Made by a program: the position numbers and the translations under genes
NCBI GenBank assembly: GCA_024734495.1
Contig: JALMQS010000225.1
Coordinates: 13,793,573-13,857,572 of the forward strand
Source: Forficula auricularia
Lineage: Eukaryota > Arthropoda > Insecta > Dermaptera > Forficulidae
Direction: 5' to 3'
Length of the DNA: 64,000 nt
The notes under the pieces: model-generated
What the model was told of the DNA's origin: nothing
Seen by the model: the letters and a program-made list of their open reading frames with translations, nothing else
Database searches by the model: none
Shown here: in pieces, positions 54,679-63,930 of the stretch
Layout of the letters: each line of letters opens with the position of its first letter
Numbering within the stretch: position 1 is the first letter of the stretch

Positions 54679-54778
54679 TGCGAAACTATAGTCTCAAAAA
54701 ATAAATTATAGGTATATACCATATGTTTATTCGTTTAAGCAGGGGACAACCTCATTTATTTCTTTATATGAGTAAAAA
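54679..54778 (+). repeat. right half of the split hammerhead element
   Basis: CGAAACTATAGTCTCAAAAA continues the segment broken at 52692, followed by TTTAAGCAGGGGACAACCTC, the arm block seen at 1070, 4310 and 56200. Confidence 0.7.
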
Positions 54779-54788
54779 TATAATTAGA

Positions 54789-54942
54789 AATTAATTAATA
54801 GATTGTGGTGTTGGTGCAAGGTGAAACATCTTTAATAAAGATAAAATTAAATAAATATTTTATGAAATTAATTTACTATGAGTTAGAAAACTTAACTCAT
54901 AGTAAATAAATATTTCATAAAATATTTATTAACTTTTATCTT
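54789..54942. mobile_element. short foldback with 10-bp duplication
   Basis: TATAATTAGA at 54779-54788 recurs at 54943-54952. It begins with AGATTGTGGTGTTGGTGCAA and GGTGAAACATCTTTAATAAA, the inverse terminal box. The arms meet around ACTATGAGTTAGAAAACTTAACTC. The ribozyme is absent. Confidence 0.72.
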
Positions 54943-54952
54943 TATAATTAGA

Positions 54953-55750
54953 TTCTATAAATGAGTTTGCTTTTTATATATTATCCCCTCAGAGTGTAAA
55001 CCTGCTAACTCACAACAAGAATATTTTACAGGACAGACAAAAAATAAACAAAAGGTAATATTGTTGTTAAGGAAATAAACTATTTTTCACATTTTTTTCT
55101 ACAACTTAGGATCGTAATTAGTAGTAGTAGCAGTTTACTTGGACTATGCTGCATCTCTTTTTCTTTCGAACGGTATTAATATATCATATATGATAAAAAT
55201 GGATTTAGCAGGTTTACACTCTAAGCAGACAATATCTAATTGCAAAGTGTACAAATTCAGAGCCTATATGTTCACTAGAAACCTACCATATAGTTCGTTT
55301 GATAAACGCTCGTATTACCATCTTAGACTTAATTTAAAGATCTTTCTGATTCTTGATCCCAGTTGGTGTCATTAATTAAATGTGTTATCAAAGACGCCCC
55401 TGTTGTCCCCCGAAGAAGAAGGGGGATGAACATAAATTATCTCTGCTATCACCGCAATAATTAGATTATTATCATCTGAATATGACATCAAGTTAATTAG
55501 ATCGTTGTTTTTTGAAAGAGAACGAGAGACTCATGTAATCGAGAGTTACGTTCCAAATGAGTTATCACCCTTAAGGATTAACGATCCAAAAAACTTCAAA
55601 CCAAATTAATAAGCAAGAGAATATTCGAGAGTAGAGAGGAAAAAATATATCTATATATTGTGTAGCCTGCCTTCACTTGAACATTATTTTAGGAATTTTG
55701 TTTAAAAATGACTGAAAGATGGAGAAACGTCATTTTCAAGTTTTACTTAG
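54953..55750. other. intronic DNA, no feature recognised
   Basis: No exon or repeat end identified; a short frame at 55139-55375 lacks any domain. Confidence 0.45.
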
Positions 55751-55754
55751 GGAA

Positions 55755-56640
55755 AGTGGTGTGGGTTTTAGGTGAAAAATGATTTTAATTAATAAAGTAA
55801 AGGGAGTGTAGGGTCAATGAAGAAGGATCCTTTGAATCATGAAGAAGGAAAGAAGATCCTTGGAAACGTCAATTTCACAAGCTGTAAAGAGAAAACCCTC
55901 CAATACTCTTTTATTGGGAATATTCTTTTTATTAAATCCTGGACTGCCTTCCATTAAACCCTCAACTATAACTTATGTTTCTATGTATATATGTAAGCAG
56001 GTCACTGACACAGGCATTTGTTTGCTCAGCGACCTGCTTTCTAATACGACAAAACAAATTTACCTAAATCCAATCGGGTTTTTGAACCCATGAAAAATAA
56101 CAGATAAAATATTTATAATTAAAAGACTGATGATGAAAGTCAAACTTTCGAAACTATAGTCTCAAACAAATAAATAATATATATCTGTTTATGTTTATTT
56201 GCATCAACCAGTGGACAACTTCATTGATTTTTCTTCATAAATATTTTGGCATCAGAAGAAAATTTCTGAGAAATCAATGGAGTTATCCACTGGTTGATGA
56301 AAATAAACAGATATATATATTATATATTTGTTTGAGACTATATTTTCGAAAGTTTGACTTTCATCACCAGTCTTTTAATTATAAATATTTTATCTGTTAT
56401 TTTTCAGGGGTTCAAAAACCCGATTGATTTAGGTAAATTCGTTTTGTCGTAATAGTAAGCAGGTCACTGAGCAAACAAATGCCTGTGTCAGTGATGACTT
56501 GCTTACATATATAACATAGAAATATAAGTTATAGTTGAGGGTTTAATGGAAGGAAGTCCAGGATTTAATAAAAGAATATTCCAATAAAATACTATTTATT
56601 GGAGGTTTTTCTCTTTGCAACTTTTGAAACTGACGTTTCG
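55755..56640. repeat. nested foldback with three layers
   Basis: The outer layer (terminal box GTGGTGTGGGTTTTAGGTGA; decayed cores near 55855 and 56630) encloses an arm with a palindromic GTAAGCAGGTCACTGACACA block at 56000-56040 and its inverse at 56455-56510. Inside that lies a foldback around 56098-56430 with an intact plus-strand core and a decayed minus-strand partner (CTGGTGA near 56369). Confidence 0.7.
56116..56168 (+). ncRNA. hammerhead-like ribozyme motif
   Basis: Core 56127-56161: CTGATGA, T, stem II GAAAGT-CAA-ACTTTC (six perfect pairs), GAA, ACTATAGT, C17. Stem I near the core is only TC/GA. Confidence 0.7.
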
Positions 56641-57099
56641 GAGGAACTTCTATCTTTAAGGATTCACAGGGTCAATGAAGGGTCCTTTGAATCATGAAGA
56701 AGGAAAAAGATCTTCGGTTTTAAAAGCTGCAAAGATAAAAACTTCCAATAAATACGCTTTTATTGGGAAAATATTATTTTTATTTATTCCTGCACTGTCT
56801 TCCATTAAACCCCCAGTTAGGTACATATCTACCAGTTCGGCCGCGAAGAAAAACTCAAGTAATTTCATTTTATTAATTAATTTCTTAGATCTGCTAATAA
56901 TTCTATTAAACAAATAAAATTCGTATATATAAAACAATTATAACAACGTTTATTAATATTTCTAACGTTTAGGTTGAACAAAGTACCTGTTAACATACGA
57001 GCGATGATCGGTAACTTCTTCTAGGCCTCTGAGAATAGTTCAAGTTTACCGACCCATTTCATTAGCTGCACTGCGCACAAAAGGAAAAGGAGACCTATT
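56641..57099. other. foldback relic and intronic DNA
   Basis: AATCATGAAGAAGGAAAAAG and GATCTTCGGTTTTAAAAG near 56690-56728 are a decayed ribozyme region. The remainder is unremarkable. Confidence 0.4.
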
Positions 57100-57410
57100 T
57101 TGAACGACCCTAAGAATGGGATTTGTCTACCTGAGAATAACTAATTTGATTACGCAAAAAACCAACCAAATTAACAATTTATACACGACTAGATGAGACC
57201 GTGACAGATCGACTTGTACTAAAGCCTTCTAACTCGTGAATTTCTATCGAAATCGGTAGAGCCGTTTTCAAAATAGAAACCAAGATACAAATATATATAC
57301 AAACAAATAAATGTATATTAAATATATATACAAACAAATATATATACAAATAAATATATAATTTTTGGTCGTTTAATAAGAGTAGATAAGATAAGTTAAA
57401 TTAACTAATA
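57100..57410 (+). repeat. dispersed repeat, ATCGGTAGAGCCGTTTTC type
   Basis: GAAATCGGTAGAGCCGTTTT, CAAAATAGAAACCAAGATAC and TTTTTGGTCGTTTAATAAGA match the split copy at 30061-31060. The GCCGTTTTC..AGATACA block is typical of 3' ends of insect non-LTR/SINE families. Confidence 0.5.
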
Positions 57411-57589
57411 CTTGCTGGATGCGATACCTTACTATAATTCTCCTCCAACCATCTGCAAATTTTACGTATCGCCGTACCGAGTATTAAAAAAGTAAACTCA
57501 TTTTTTCTCAATTTTTAATGGCTTATTTTGCATAAAATTTTAATTATATATATATCTATGAATCGAATTTATTTTTGTCAATTCGGCAG

Positions 57590-57617
57590 ATGTTGTTGTT
57601 GTTGTTGTTGTTGTTGT
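57590..57617. repeat. (TGT)n microsatellite
   Basis: About nine TGT units. It is followed by a GC-richer patch without a gene. Confidence 0.9.
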
Positions 57618-58140
57618 GTCGCAGCAGCCAGCAGCTGATGGGTGGTCTTCCTCTGATTGACTGTCGTTGAGTCAATAACTGTCACTTGAACCCATGTTCC
57701 TGAGGCCTGTGTGCATTGTCTTTGCCACTTGGCTAAAATTGGAAACCTGTCGATGATTCATCCGGAGCTTCAGCTTCCTCGTCCTTTCCTCTTGCTCCTT
57801 CCATTCTTAATAAAGCGATAAAAAACAGCGAGAGGTCCACATTTAGACAGTAATGCGCCCGTTTGTTCTTCGGGCGCAGCAATGGACACCAAATAAGGAC
57901 CAACGCACAAACAGACAGCGAACGTGGCCTTTTAGAAACATCGCATAAGTAGCTGTTCAACGAACATTGTATCGAAACGGACATAAATAATACGTTCGAT
58001 AGATGGGATGGGAAAGTCCGGGCGGTTTTTGACTTGGCTGCACTCAATTAAACAAAGTAAAGAATTTTTACTACTAAAGCTTCAAATTCTAAAAGAATTT
58101 GTTTCGGTTCAATTCTGAATGGTGTACCAGATTCCTCGAG
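57618..58140. other. GC-richer intronic block, no exon proven
   Basis: Contains CGCAGCAGCCAGCAGCTGAT and a 104-codon minus-strand frame (57733-58047) with no recognisable domain and no splice-site support. Could be a regulatory or untranslated segment. Confidence 0.35.
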
Positions 58141-58189
58141 TGTTTATGTTAAACTCGCCATGTTTGACTAAACCTTACTCTTCTGACAT

Positions 58190-58330
58190 TTGTATATTTA
58201 TAATAGTTTCGAAGATTCGATCTTCATCATCAGTGTTTTTTATTTAGAATTTTTCTATTTGTTATTTTTCCAAGTTTTAAATGGTCGATCGGATAGAGGT
58301 AAATTTGTTTTGTTGTAATAGTAAGCTGGT
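58190..58330 (-). repeat. hammerhead foldback relic, one arm
   Basis: Minus strand: CTGATGA, T, GAAGAT/ATCTTC stem II (six pairs), GAA, ACTAT, after which the palindrome and cleavage site are lost (core region 58203-58233). The arm blocks AACAAATTTACCT and ACGACAAAAC match the 56-kb element. Confidence 0.6.
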
Positions 58331-58334
58331 TACT

Positions 58335-58850
58335 TTACAAAAGAATTTAATAAAAGAAAAGTAAAAATATTTTTTTGGAAAATTATTATTTACTAAGAGT
58401 TATTCACTAGGTCACATGCTTCACGCGTAAGAAATAAAAGAGAGAGAGTTTTCTTAATAAGTATATAGGTATATTTTGGGCTGTCAGCCCATCATCAGGA
58501 GATACAGAAAATAACTAACTTAACTTTAGAATGCCATAGTAGGTATATATGTGTACAGAAGGCACACATATAATGTATTTACAAGTGAACGAAATTTTCA
58601 ACAGGTCAATAGATCTTGAAAGTATACAATTTTATTATATGTACAAAGAAAAACATCTTTAAAGTGGTAGGCTCCTTTATCATTTTTTTATGTATTGGGA
58701 TAATGGGAGTTCCTTGAAATTATTTGAATAAATAGTAAATACGAGAAACAATTGACCTAGTGAATAACTCATAGTAAATAATAATTTCCAAAAAATATTT
58801 GTACTTTTCTTAAAATATGTTTCACCTCGCACAAACACAGACTCTCTCTC
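58335..58850. repeat. foldback with decayed hammerhead-like core
   Basis: TACTAAGAGTTATTCACTAG at the left is inverted at the right, followed outside by ATGTTTCACCTCGCACAAAC. The minus-strand core near 58468-58498 has CTGATGA and stem II GGGCT/AGCCC, but G12 is A, so it is predicted dead. Confidence 0.6.
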
Positions 58851-59676
58851 AAAAAAGAAAGAATTAAAATTAACAAATTAACAAACAAACCAAAGAGATG
58901 AATTATTGACTTAAAAATAAATAATTAAATTAGGATTTAAATGCATAATAAGTAATCGGAACATCAAAATGAATATATCAGAGATTTTGTCAAGTACGAT
59001 CGTGTATATTAGATATTTATCTCTTAACCACTCTGTATGGTCAATTGCCTAATTTCTAGGCACCCTGGTAAATATTTTTCCAGACATAAATAAAATACAA
59101 TTTTGAATATATTTATGATTCTAATATTTCTATGTAGTATTTTGTAGATTTCTATTTAGAAATCAAAAAGAAAAGTTCTGAAAAAACATGGATTGGACGA
59201 AGTTTTTACAATAAATTGCGTTTCTAAGCTATAACTTCTATAATAACATAGGCCTGTGAAATCTAACTTTGGAAAAGTTGTCGGTATTATTGAATAATAT
59301 ATTCTGAATACATCACTCAAATATATTAGAAATTGGATTCTAAAAAAAATTATATCATAACACAATTTTTTGGCATAGAGTGTGAAATTGTATATTAACT
59401 TTTTCATTTATTTTAAACCTCCATAACTTAATAAAAAACTAAGATTTGATACCTATTATTTTTTTATTCTCCAATAGATATGAATTAGAAATATAAAAAA
59501 GAAAGTTTTTTACATGCCAAAATAGAATGAGCCCCACTTATACTTATATCTTTCACATATTAATTCTTTCTTTAAGAAAAATGTGATGTGATAGGCAACA
59601 TTTATTTTCGAATTTACTAGTCGAAATCTATAAAAAAAAACATAAAATTATTCAAATATACATATGTAAAATTAAT
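58851..59676. other. AT-rich intronic DNA, nothing recognised
   Basis: No exon, RNA gene or terminus identified up to the ATTTA duplication of the TRIM. Confidence 0.5.
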
Positions 59677-59681
59677 ATTTA

Positions 59682-60011
59682 TGTAGCGGCCCGCTCTCGC
59701 TCATGGCGACGAGCCTTGAGCCACGGCCGCTAGATGACTCAGTCGGATCGTTGCGTCGTTTTTGCATGAGTGAAATATTATCACCCATGCTATAATTAAA
59801 GCGACTCGATTCGACTGGAGAAGCGAACCGATTCGAACATTCGAATCTGGAGGGGCCACCGCCATCCAGCAGCCCCTCCCCTGCACACACCCTATATGAA
59901 CACGCAACCTACAACTCTGCACTCAACAGATTGTTAGGACCCCATCGACTTGATGGGGGGCGCGGCATCAAAGCGCCACACAGCACTCACCTCAAGAGAG
60001 CCCTAACAATA
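59682..60011 (+). repeat. LTR copy 1
   Basis: Starts TGTAGCGGCCCGCTCTCGCT and ends CCCTAACAATA. Differs from copy 2 at a few positions, including GAGCC versus GAGAC near its start and CTCAAGAGAG versus CTCACGAGAG near its end. Confidence 0.85.
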
Positions 60012-60013
60012 CC

Positions 60014-60032
60014 TGGTGACCCCGACGTGATT
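60014..60032 (+). promoter_or_regulatory. primer binding site, tRNA-Trp type, copy 1
   Basis: TGGTGACCCCGACGTGATT reads as the complement of the CCA end and T stem of tRNA-Trp, 2 bases after the LTR. Confidence 0.8.
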
Positions 60033-60114
60033 GCAAAGCAAGCAGCCTCTTGACCCACCAGCTAGGTGGATAGAGCCTTGCCCGGCTGACTTAGTCGGTA
60101 ATCGGCAATCACCC

Positions 60115-60132
60115 AAGAAACAAAGGGTGTGG
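60115..60132 (+). promoter_or_regulatory. polypurine tract, copy 1
   Basis: AAGAAACAAAGGGTGTGG is purine-rich and abuts the start of LTR 2, where plus-strand priming would be expected. Confidence 0.6.
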
Positions 60133-60462
60133 TGTAGCGGCCCGCTCTCGCTCATGGCGACGAGCCTTGAGACACGGCCGCTAGATGACTCAGTCGGATC
60201 GTTGCGTCGTTTTTGCATGAGTGAAATATTATCACCCATGCTATAATTAAAGCGACTCGATTCCGACTGGAGAAGCGAACCGATTCGAACATTCGAATCT
60301 GGAGGGGCCACCGCCATCCAGCAGCCCCTCCCCTGCACACACCCTATATGAGCACGCAACCTACAACTCTGCACTCAACAGATTGTTAGGACCCCATCGA
60401 CTTGATGGGGGCGCGGCATCAAAGCGCCACACAGCACTCACCTCACGAGAGCCCTAACAATA
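60133..60462 (+). repeat. LTR copy 2 (central)
   Basis: 330 bp, same ends as copy 1. It is shared by both unit repeats. Confidence 0.85.
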
Positions 60463-60464
60463 CC

Positions 60465-60483
60465 TGGTGACCCCGACGTGATT
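60465..60483 (+). promoter_or_regulatory. primer binding site, tRNA-Trp type, copy 2
   Basis: Identical to copy 1 and at the same distance from its LTR. Confidence 0.8.
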
Positions 60484-60565
60484 GCAAAGCAAGCAGCCTC
60501 TTGACCCACCAGCTAGGTGGATAGAGCCTTGCCCGGCTGACTTAGTCGGTAATCGGCAATCACCC

Positions 60566-60583
60566 AAGAAACAAAGGGTGTGG
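60566..60583 (+). promoter_or_regulatory. polypurine tract, copy 2
   Basis: Same sequence as the first tract, directly before LTR 3. Confidence 0.6.
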
Positions 60584-60912
60584 TGTAGCGGCCCGCTCTC
60601 GCTCATGGCGACGAGCCTTGAGACACGGCCGCTAGATGACTCAGTCGGATCGTCGCGTCGTTTTTGCATGAGTGAAATATTATCACCCATGCTATAATTA
60701 AAGCGACTCGATTCCGACTGGAGAAGCGAATCAGATTCGAACAGCGAATCTGGAGGGGCCACCGCCATCCAGCAGCCCCTCCCCTGCACACACCCTATAT
60801 GAGCACGCAACCTACAACTCTGCACTCAACAGATTGTTAGGACCCCATCGACTTGATGGGGGCGCGGCATCAAAGCGCCACACAGCACTCGGCACAAGAG
60901 AGCCTAACAATA
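60584..60912 (+). repeat. LTR copy 3
   Basis: Carries private differences: GCGAATCAGATTCGAACAGC and CACTCGGCACAAGAGAG. Its end CCTAACAATA is followed by the ATTTA duplication. Confidence 0.85.
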
Positions 60913-60919
60913 ATTTATT

Positions 60920-61290
60920 ATTATTAAACTTTTCGAGGATCAAGAAATGGCTTTCATTTTTTGTAAAAAAATAACACACGTTATAGTATTTATAAAAAAA
61001 AAATTGTCAATAGGGACGTTTCGACCACTTTATATTAGTGTCATCATCAGTCTAAAAATTTTATTTTAATATATAACTTACAAAAACACAACATTACAAA
61101 ATTTCACATTTTCAATATTAATAATTATTACTAAGTTATATATATATATATAAAATTTAAGCTAATGATGACAATAATTAATGTAAAGTGGTCGAAACGT
61201 GCTTATTGAGAATTTTTTCTTTTTTAAATAATATAACGTGTGTTAGTTATGTTTCAACAAAAAAAATGAGAGCCATTTCTTGAGAATATA
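60920..61290. repeat. hammerhead foldback with one intact and one decayed core
   Basis: CAAGAAATGGCTTTCATTTT and its inverse (GAGAGCCATTTCTTG) bound the arms, with ATAACACACGTTATAGTA and TATAACGTGTGTTAGTTAT inside. The minus-strand core 61015-61050 is intact; the plus-strand core 61162-61201 has G5 and H17 changed. Confidence 0.72.
61012..61056 (-). ncRNA. hammerhead-like core
   Basis: Core 61015-61050: CTGATGA, T, stem II GAC..ACT/AGT..GTC with an irregularity, GAA, ACGT, C17. Stem I adjacent to the core is poor (C opposite A), so activity is less certain than for other copies. Confidence 0.55.
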
Positions 61291-61531
61291 TCTTCAAAAA
61301 GTTACCAAATAATATTATTATTCTTAATTCAAGTCATATTAATATTATTATATTTATTAAATTCCTTTTTGTCATCATCTTAATAAGCTTACACTCTGTT
61401 CTTTCAAATAAAGATCAGAAGACAAGTTATATAGCTTTGATGTCATTTTCTTGTCTTCCTAATCCCTCGAAAACTTTTAATTAATTTTAAGTAAAATTGC
61501 TGTTTTTAGAATAATTAGATCTAAATTTATA

Positions 61532-61556
61532 ATTAAAAAAAAAAAAAAAAAAAAAA
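61532..61556. repeat. poly(A) tract
   Basis: About 25 A residues without an associated coding fragment. Confidence 0.85.
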
Positions 61557-61799
61557 CTAAGACCATATGTATTTATCTATGTAGTGGTATTATCCTTTAA
61601 ATAATGTAGTTTAATTTTTTGTTTTAAATCGAGATAAAAGCAAGGGGTAATTTGAAATCAGATAGTTTGATTTCAAATATTGCTGTTTTATTCATATCTA
61701 AAGCGACTCAAAAATAGCTTAAAATGTCCAAAAAGATAAAATTCTGAAATGTTGTAAATAAGCTGACGTGTTCTGATGTGGCCATCCACTTGACTTTAC

Positions 61800-62230
61800 T
61801 ATACAACCTGGCCCCTCACTTATATTTAATATTTAATAAAATTATTTATAATCATGTAGGGGGGGCTAGTTTTTGCATTTTAGACTCCTGGGGGCCCACT
61901 GATTATGTATACATAATTTGATTGAATTTGGTACAAGAGCTTAGATTTTCATTTTTTGACCATATACTACCCCCCCTCATTTTGGGAGGTTAGTTTTTGC
62001 ATTTTTAGACTTCTGGGGGCCCACTGATTATATATACAAAATTTAATTGAGTTTGCTCAAAGGGCCTAGATTTTTAATTTTTAACCTCCCCTCCACTCCC
62101 CTTAATTTTGGGTCGATATGCACCAAAATCTAATCAGCTCTTAATCTCAATGGACCAAAACTACTTCTGAAATTTGGTTTCGATATTCACACTAGTTTTT
62201 GAGATAGCTCGTCCATAAAACTCTACTAGG
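61800..62230 (+). repeat. C/G-rich dispersed repeat, third copy
   Basis: TAGTTTTTGCATTTTTAGAC, GGGGCCCACTGATTAT and GGGTCGATATGCACCAAAAT match 1790-2010 directly and 32440-32900 inversely. Two tandem units are visible. Confidence 0.7.
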
Positions 62231-63855
62231 TTCAATTTTTAGATTTTAAGATGAAAACTTTTGTTTAATTTTTATCAACCAGTGTTAATGGGAGGTTCAA
62301 AATGACCTCAATATTGAATGAAATGTCATCAATAGTTTATTAAAGAACCAACATTTGCTGGTTTTGGTTTTGAACAATTTGTGTGTCTATTGATTGATTT
62401 TTTCATTTATTATTAAATGCAGTTGATCACGAAATGACCTTTCTTTCGCGAAAACGTCAAAAGGTCACCCATCCGACCTTTCTTCTTCTTCTTCCCCGCA
62501 CCTTTAGTCTGTTTCTGTTTTAAGAAATTGGCGCCAACAGATCTCCATCTCCATTTTAGGGCCTGCTCCTCCGAGGCTCGATCGCCCACCTATCCGAAAT
62601 CAATCTCTTTTCATTTCTCCCCTGAACAGGTTCATTTCCAATGCAAATTCAATGCAAGCGCCAGCCACTTTAAATTTAATTAAATTGGAATTCATCAGAT
62701 TTTGTTTTTTTTTTATTCCGGCTACATGGAATGAGTGAGTCAGCTTCAATCCAATCTAAGGTCGAGTCTTTATTTATTTATTTATTCAATCTATTTGCTA
62801 ATCATTTACGTATTAAGTACAAAGCAGCTTCATAAATTTATATTGAAGATTTATTGAAATTATTTTGTTTTTTAAACAATTCTCTATGTAGGTAATACTT
62901 ATTACAAAGAGAAAGGGAGATTTTCAAGATCCCGGATTTTTATTTTTATATTCTGATATTTAAAAAAAAACAACAGCACATCAGTTATAAACTAGTGAAA
63001 TTGTTCTGTTACGGATATAATTAAATTAATGTCTTGTTTAGTTCTAGTGAAACCTCTTATTATATCTAAAAGAATGTTTTTTTTTTATTATAAAACGACT
63101 TCGATTTTTTGCAAATAGTGATATCTTAATAATTAAGATATTTTTTTTAAAAATAACAAAAAATTTGTTTACATTATTAATTGTTTTTTTTTAATTTTCA
63201 CCCCAAACGGATACTGCTTTGTGTGAGTGAGGGTAGGAGTCAGAAATTAAATCTTTTAGGCTAAACTCCACAGTCCTTGAGATCATCGATCATCTTCCAA
63301 AATGAATCAGCCTGTCCTATAAGAAAATCTTCAATTTCTTCTAATTCTATTGCTATAAGCAAGATATGACTTATCTATATAGAACGCATAGTTATTTCCG
63401 ATCTTATATATTGAGAATTCTTAGAAATGGATTAGTCCAAAAATTCCCGAATCATCTTTATTTATTCCTTTTTTAGATTATTTTTATTTTAATAGTTCCT
63501 CAGCGAGAACAATTTTTATTCGAGTAGAACTCGTCTGAACTTGTCTTTGATCTGCTTGAACTGGAAGATATACCAGGCAGGGACATGAAACCTTCTATCT
63601 GCGCCCTTTTCGGAAAAATCGTTCATTTTAATTGCCCCTTGAAACTATGCAACAATTTTATTTCATTTCGAAAACCGATGTTTTTTATAGAAATATTTGA
63701 AATAACGGATAATAATTTGAAAATTTGAAGTCGACCTTATACAATATTTATGAAAATATTCTAAATGTTTAATCTGATATATAATACCATATTTACACTC
63801 AATGGAAAGAACATCATCTACCTATAATAATTAACGATTTAAAATGTTTATAAAA
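62231..63855. other. intronic DNA, repeat-poor
   Basis: A GC-richer patch at 62440-62660 has no splice-bounded coding sequence. A (TTTA)n run is at 62770-62787. No gene, RNA gene or TE end recognised. Confidence 0.45.
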
Positions 63856-63859
63856 GATT

Positions 63860-63930
63860 TTAATTTTTCGAGAGTTGTTGATTCATAAAACTGTGAGGTT
63901 GTCCACTGCTTGATGCAAATATAAAAATAG
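63860..63930 (+). repeat. partial foldback arm at the window end
   Basis: TTTTTCGAGAGTTGTTGATTC and GAGGTTGTCCACTGCTTGAT match the left arm start of the elements at 1027 and 4255. No core before the window ends. Confidence 0.55.

Larger units (their letters stand above)
59682..60912 (+). mobile_element. three-LTR TRIM-type LTR retroelement
   Basis: ATTTA at 59677-59681 and 60913-60917 is an exact 5-bp target duplication. Three LTR copies (330, 330 and 329 bp) alternate with two identical 121-bp interiors, period 451. Each interior starts, two bases after the LTR, with TGGTGACCCCGACGTGATT, complementary to the 3' end of tRNA-Trp, and ends with the purine-rich AAGAAACAAAGGGTGTGG next to the next LTR. 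There is no gag-pol, so the element is a terminal-repeat retrotransposon in miniature, amplified to LTR-int-LTR-int-LTR, probably by unequal recombination. It is GC-richer than its surroundings. Reading frames inside it repeat with the unit and are not proteins. Confidence 0.88.

Noticed and set aside
57733..58047. 104-codon minus-strand frame in a GC-richer block
   Set aside because: No known domain and no supporting splice sites; kept only as a possible regulatory or untranslated block.
59672..60825. Repeated reading frames of 62-123 codons on both strands
   Set aside because: They recur with the 451-bp LTR/interior unit of the TRIM element, overlap on both strands and contain no known domain; they reflect the GC-rich LTR, not genes.
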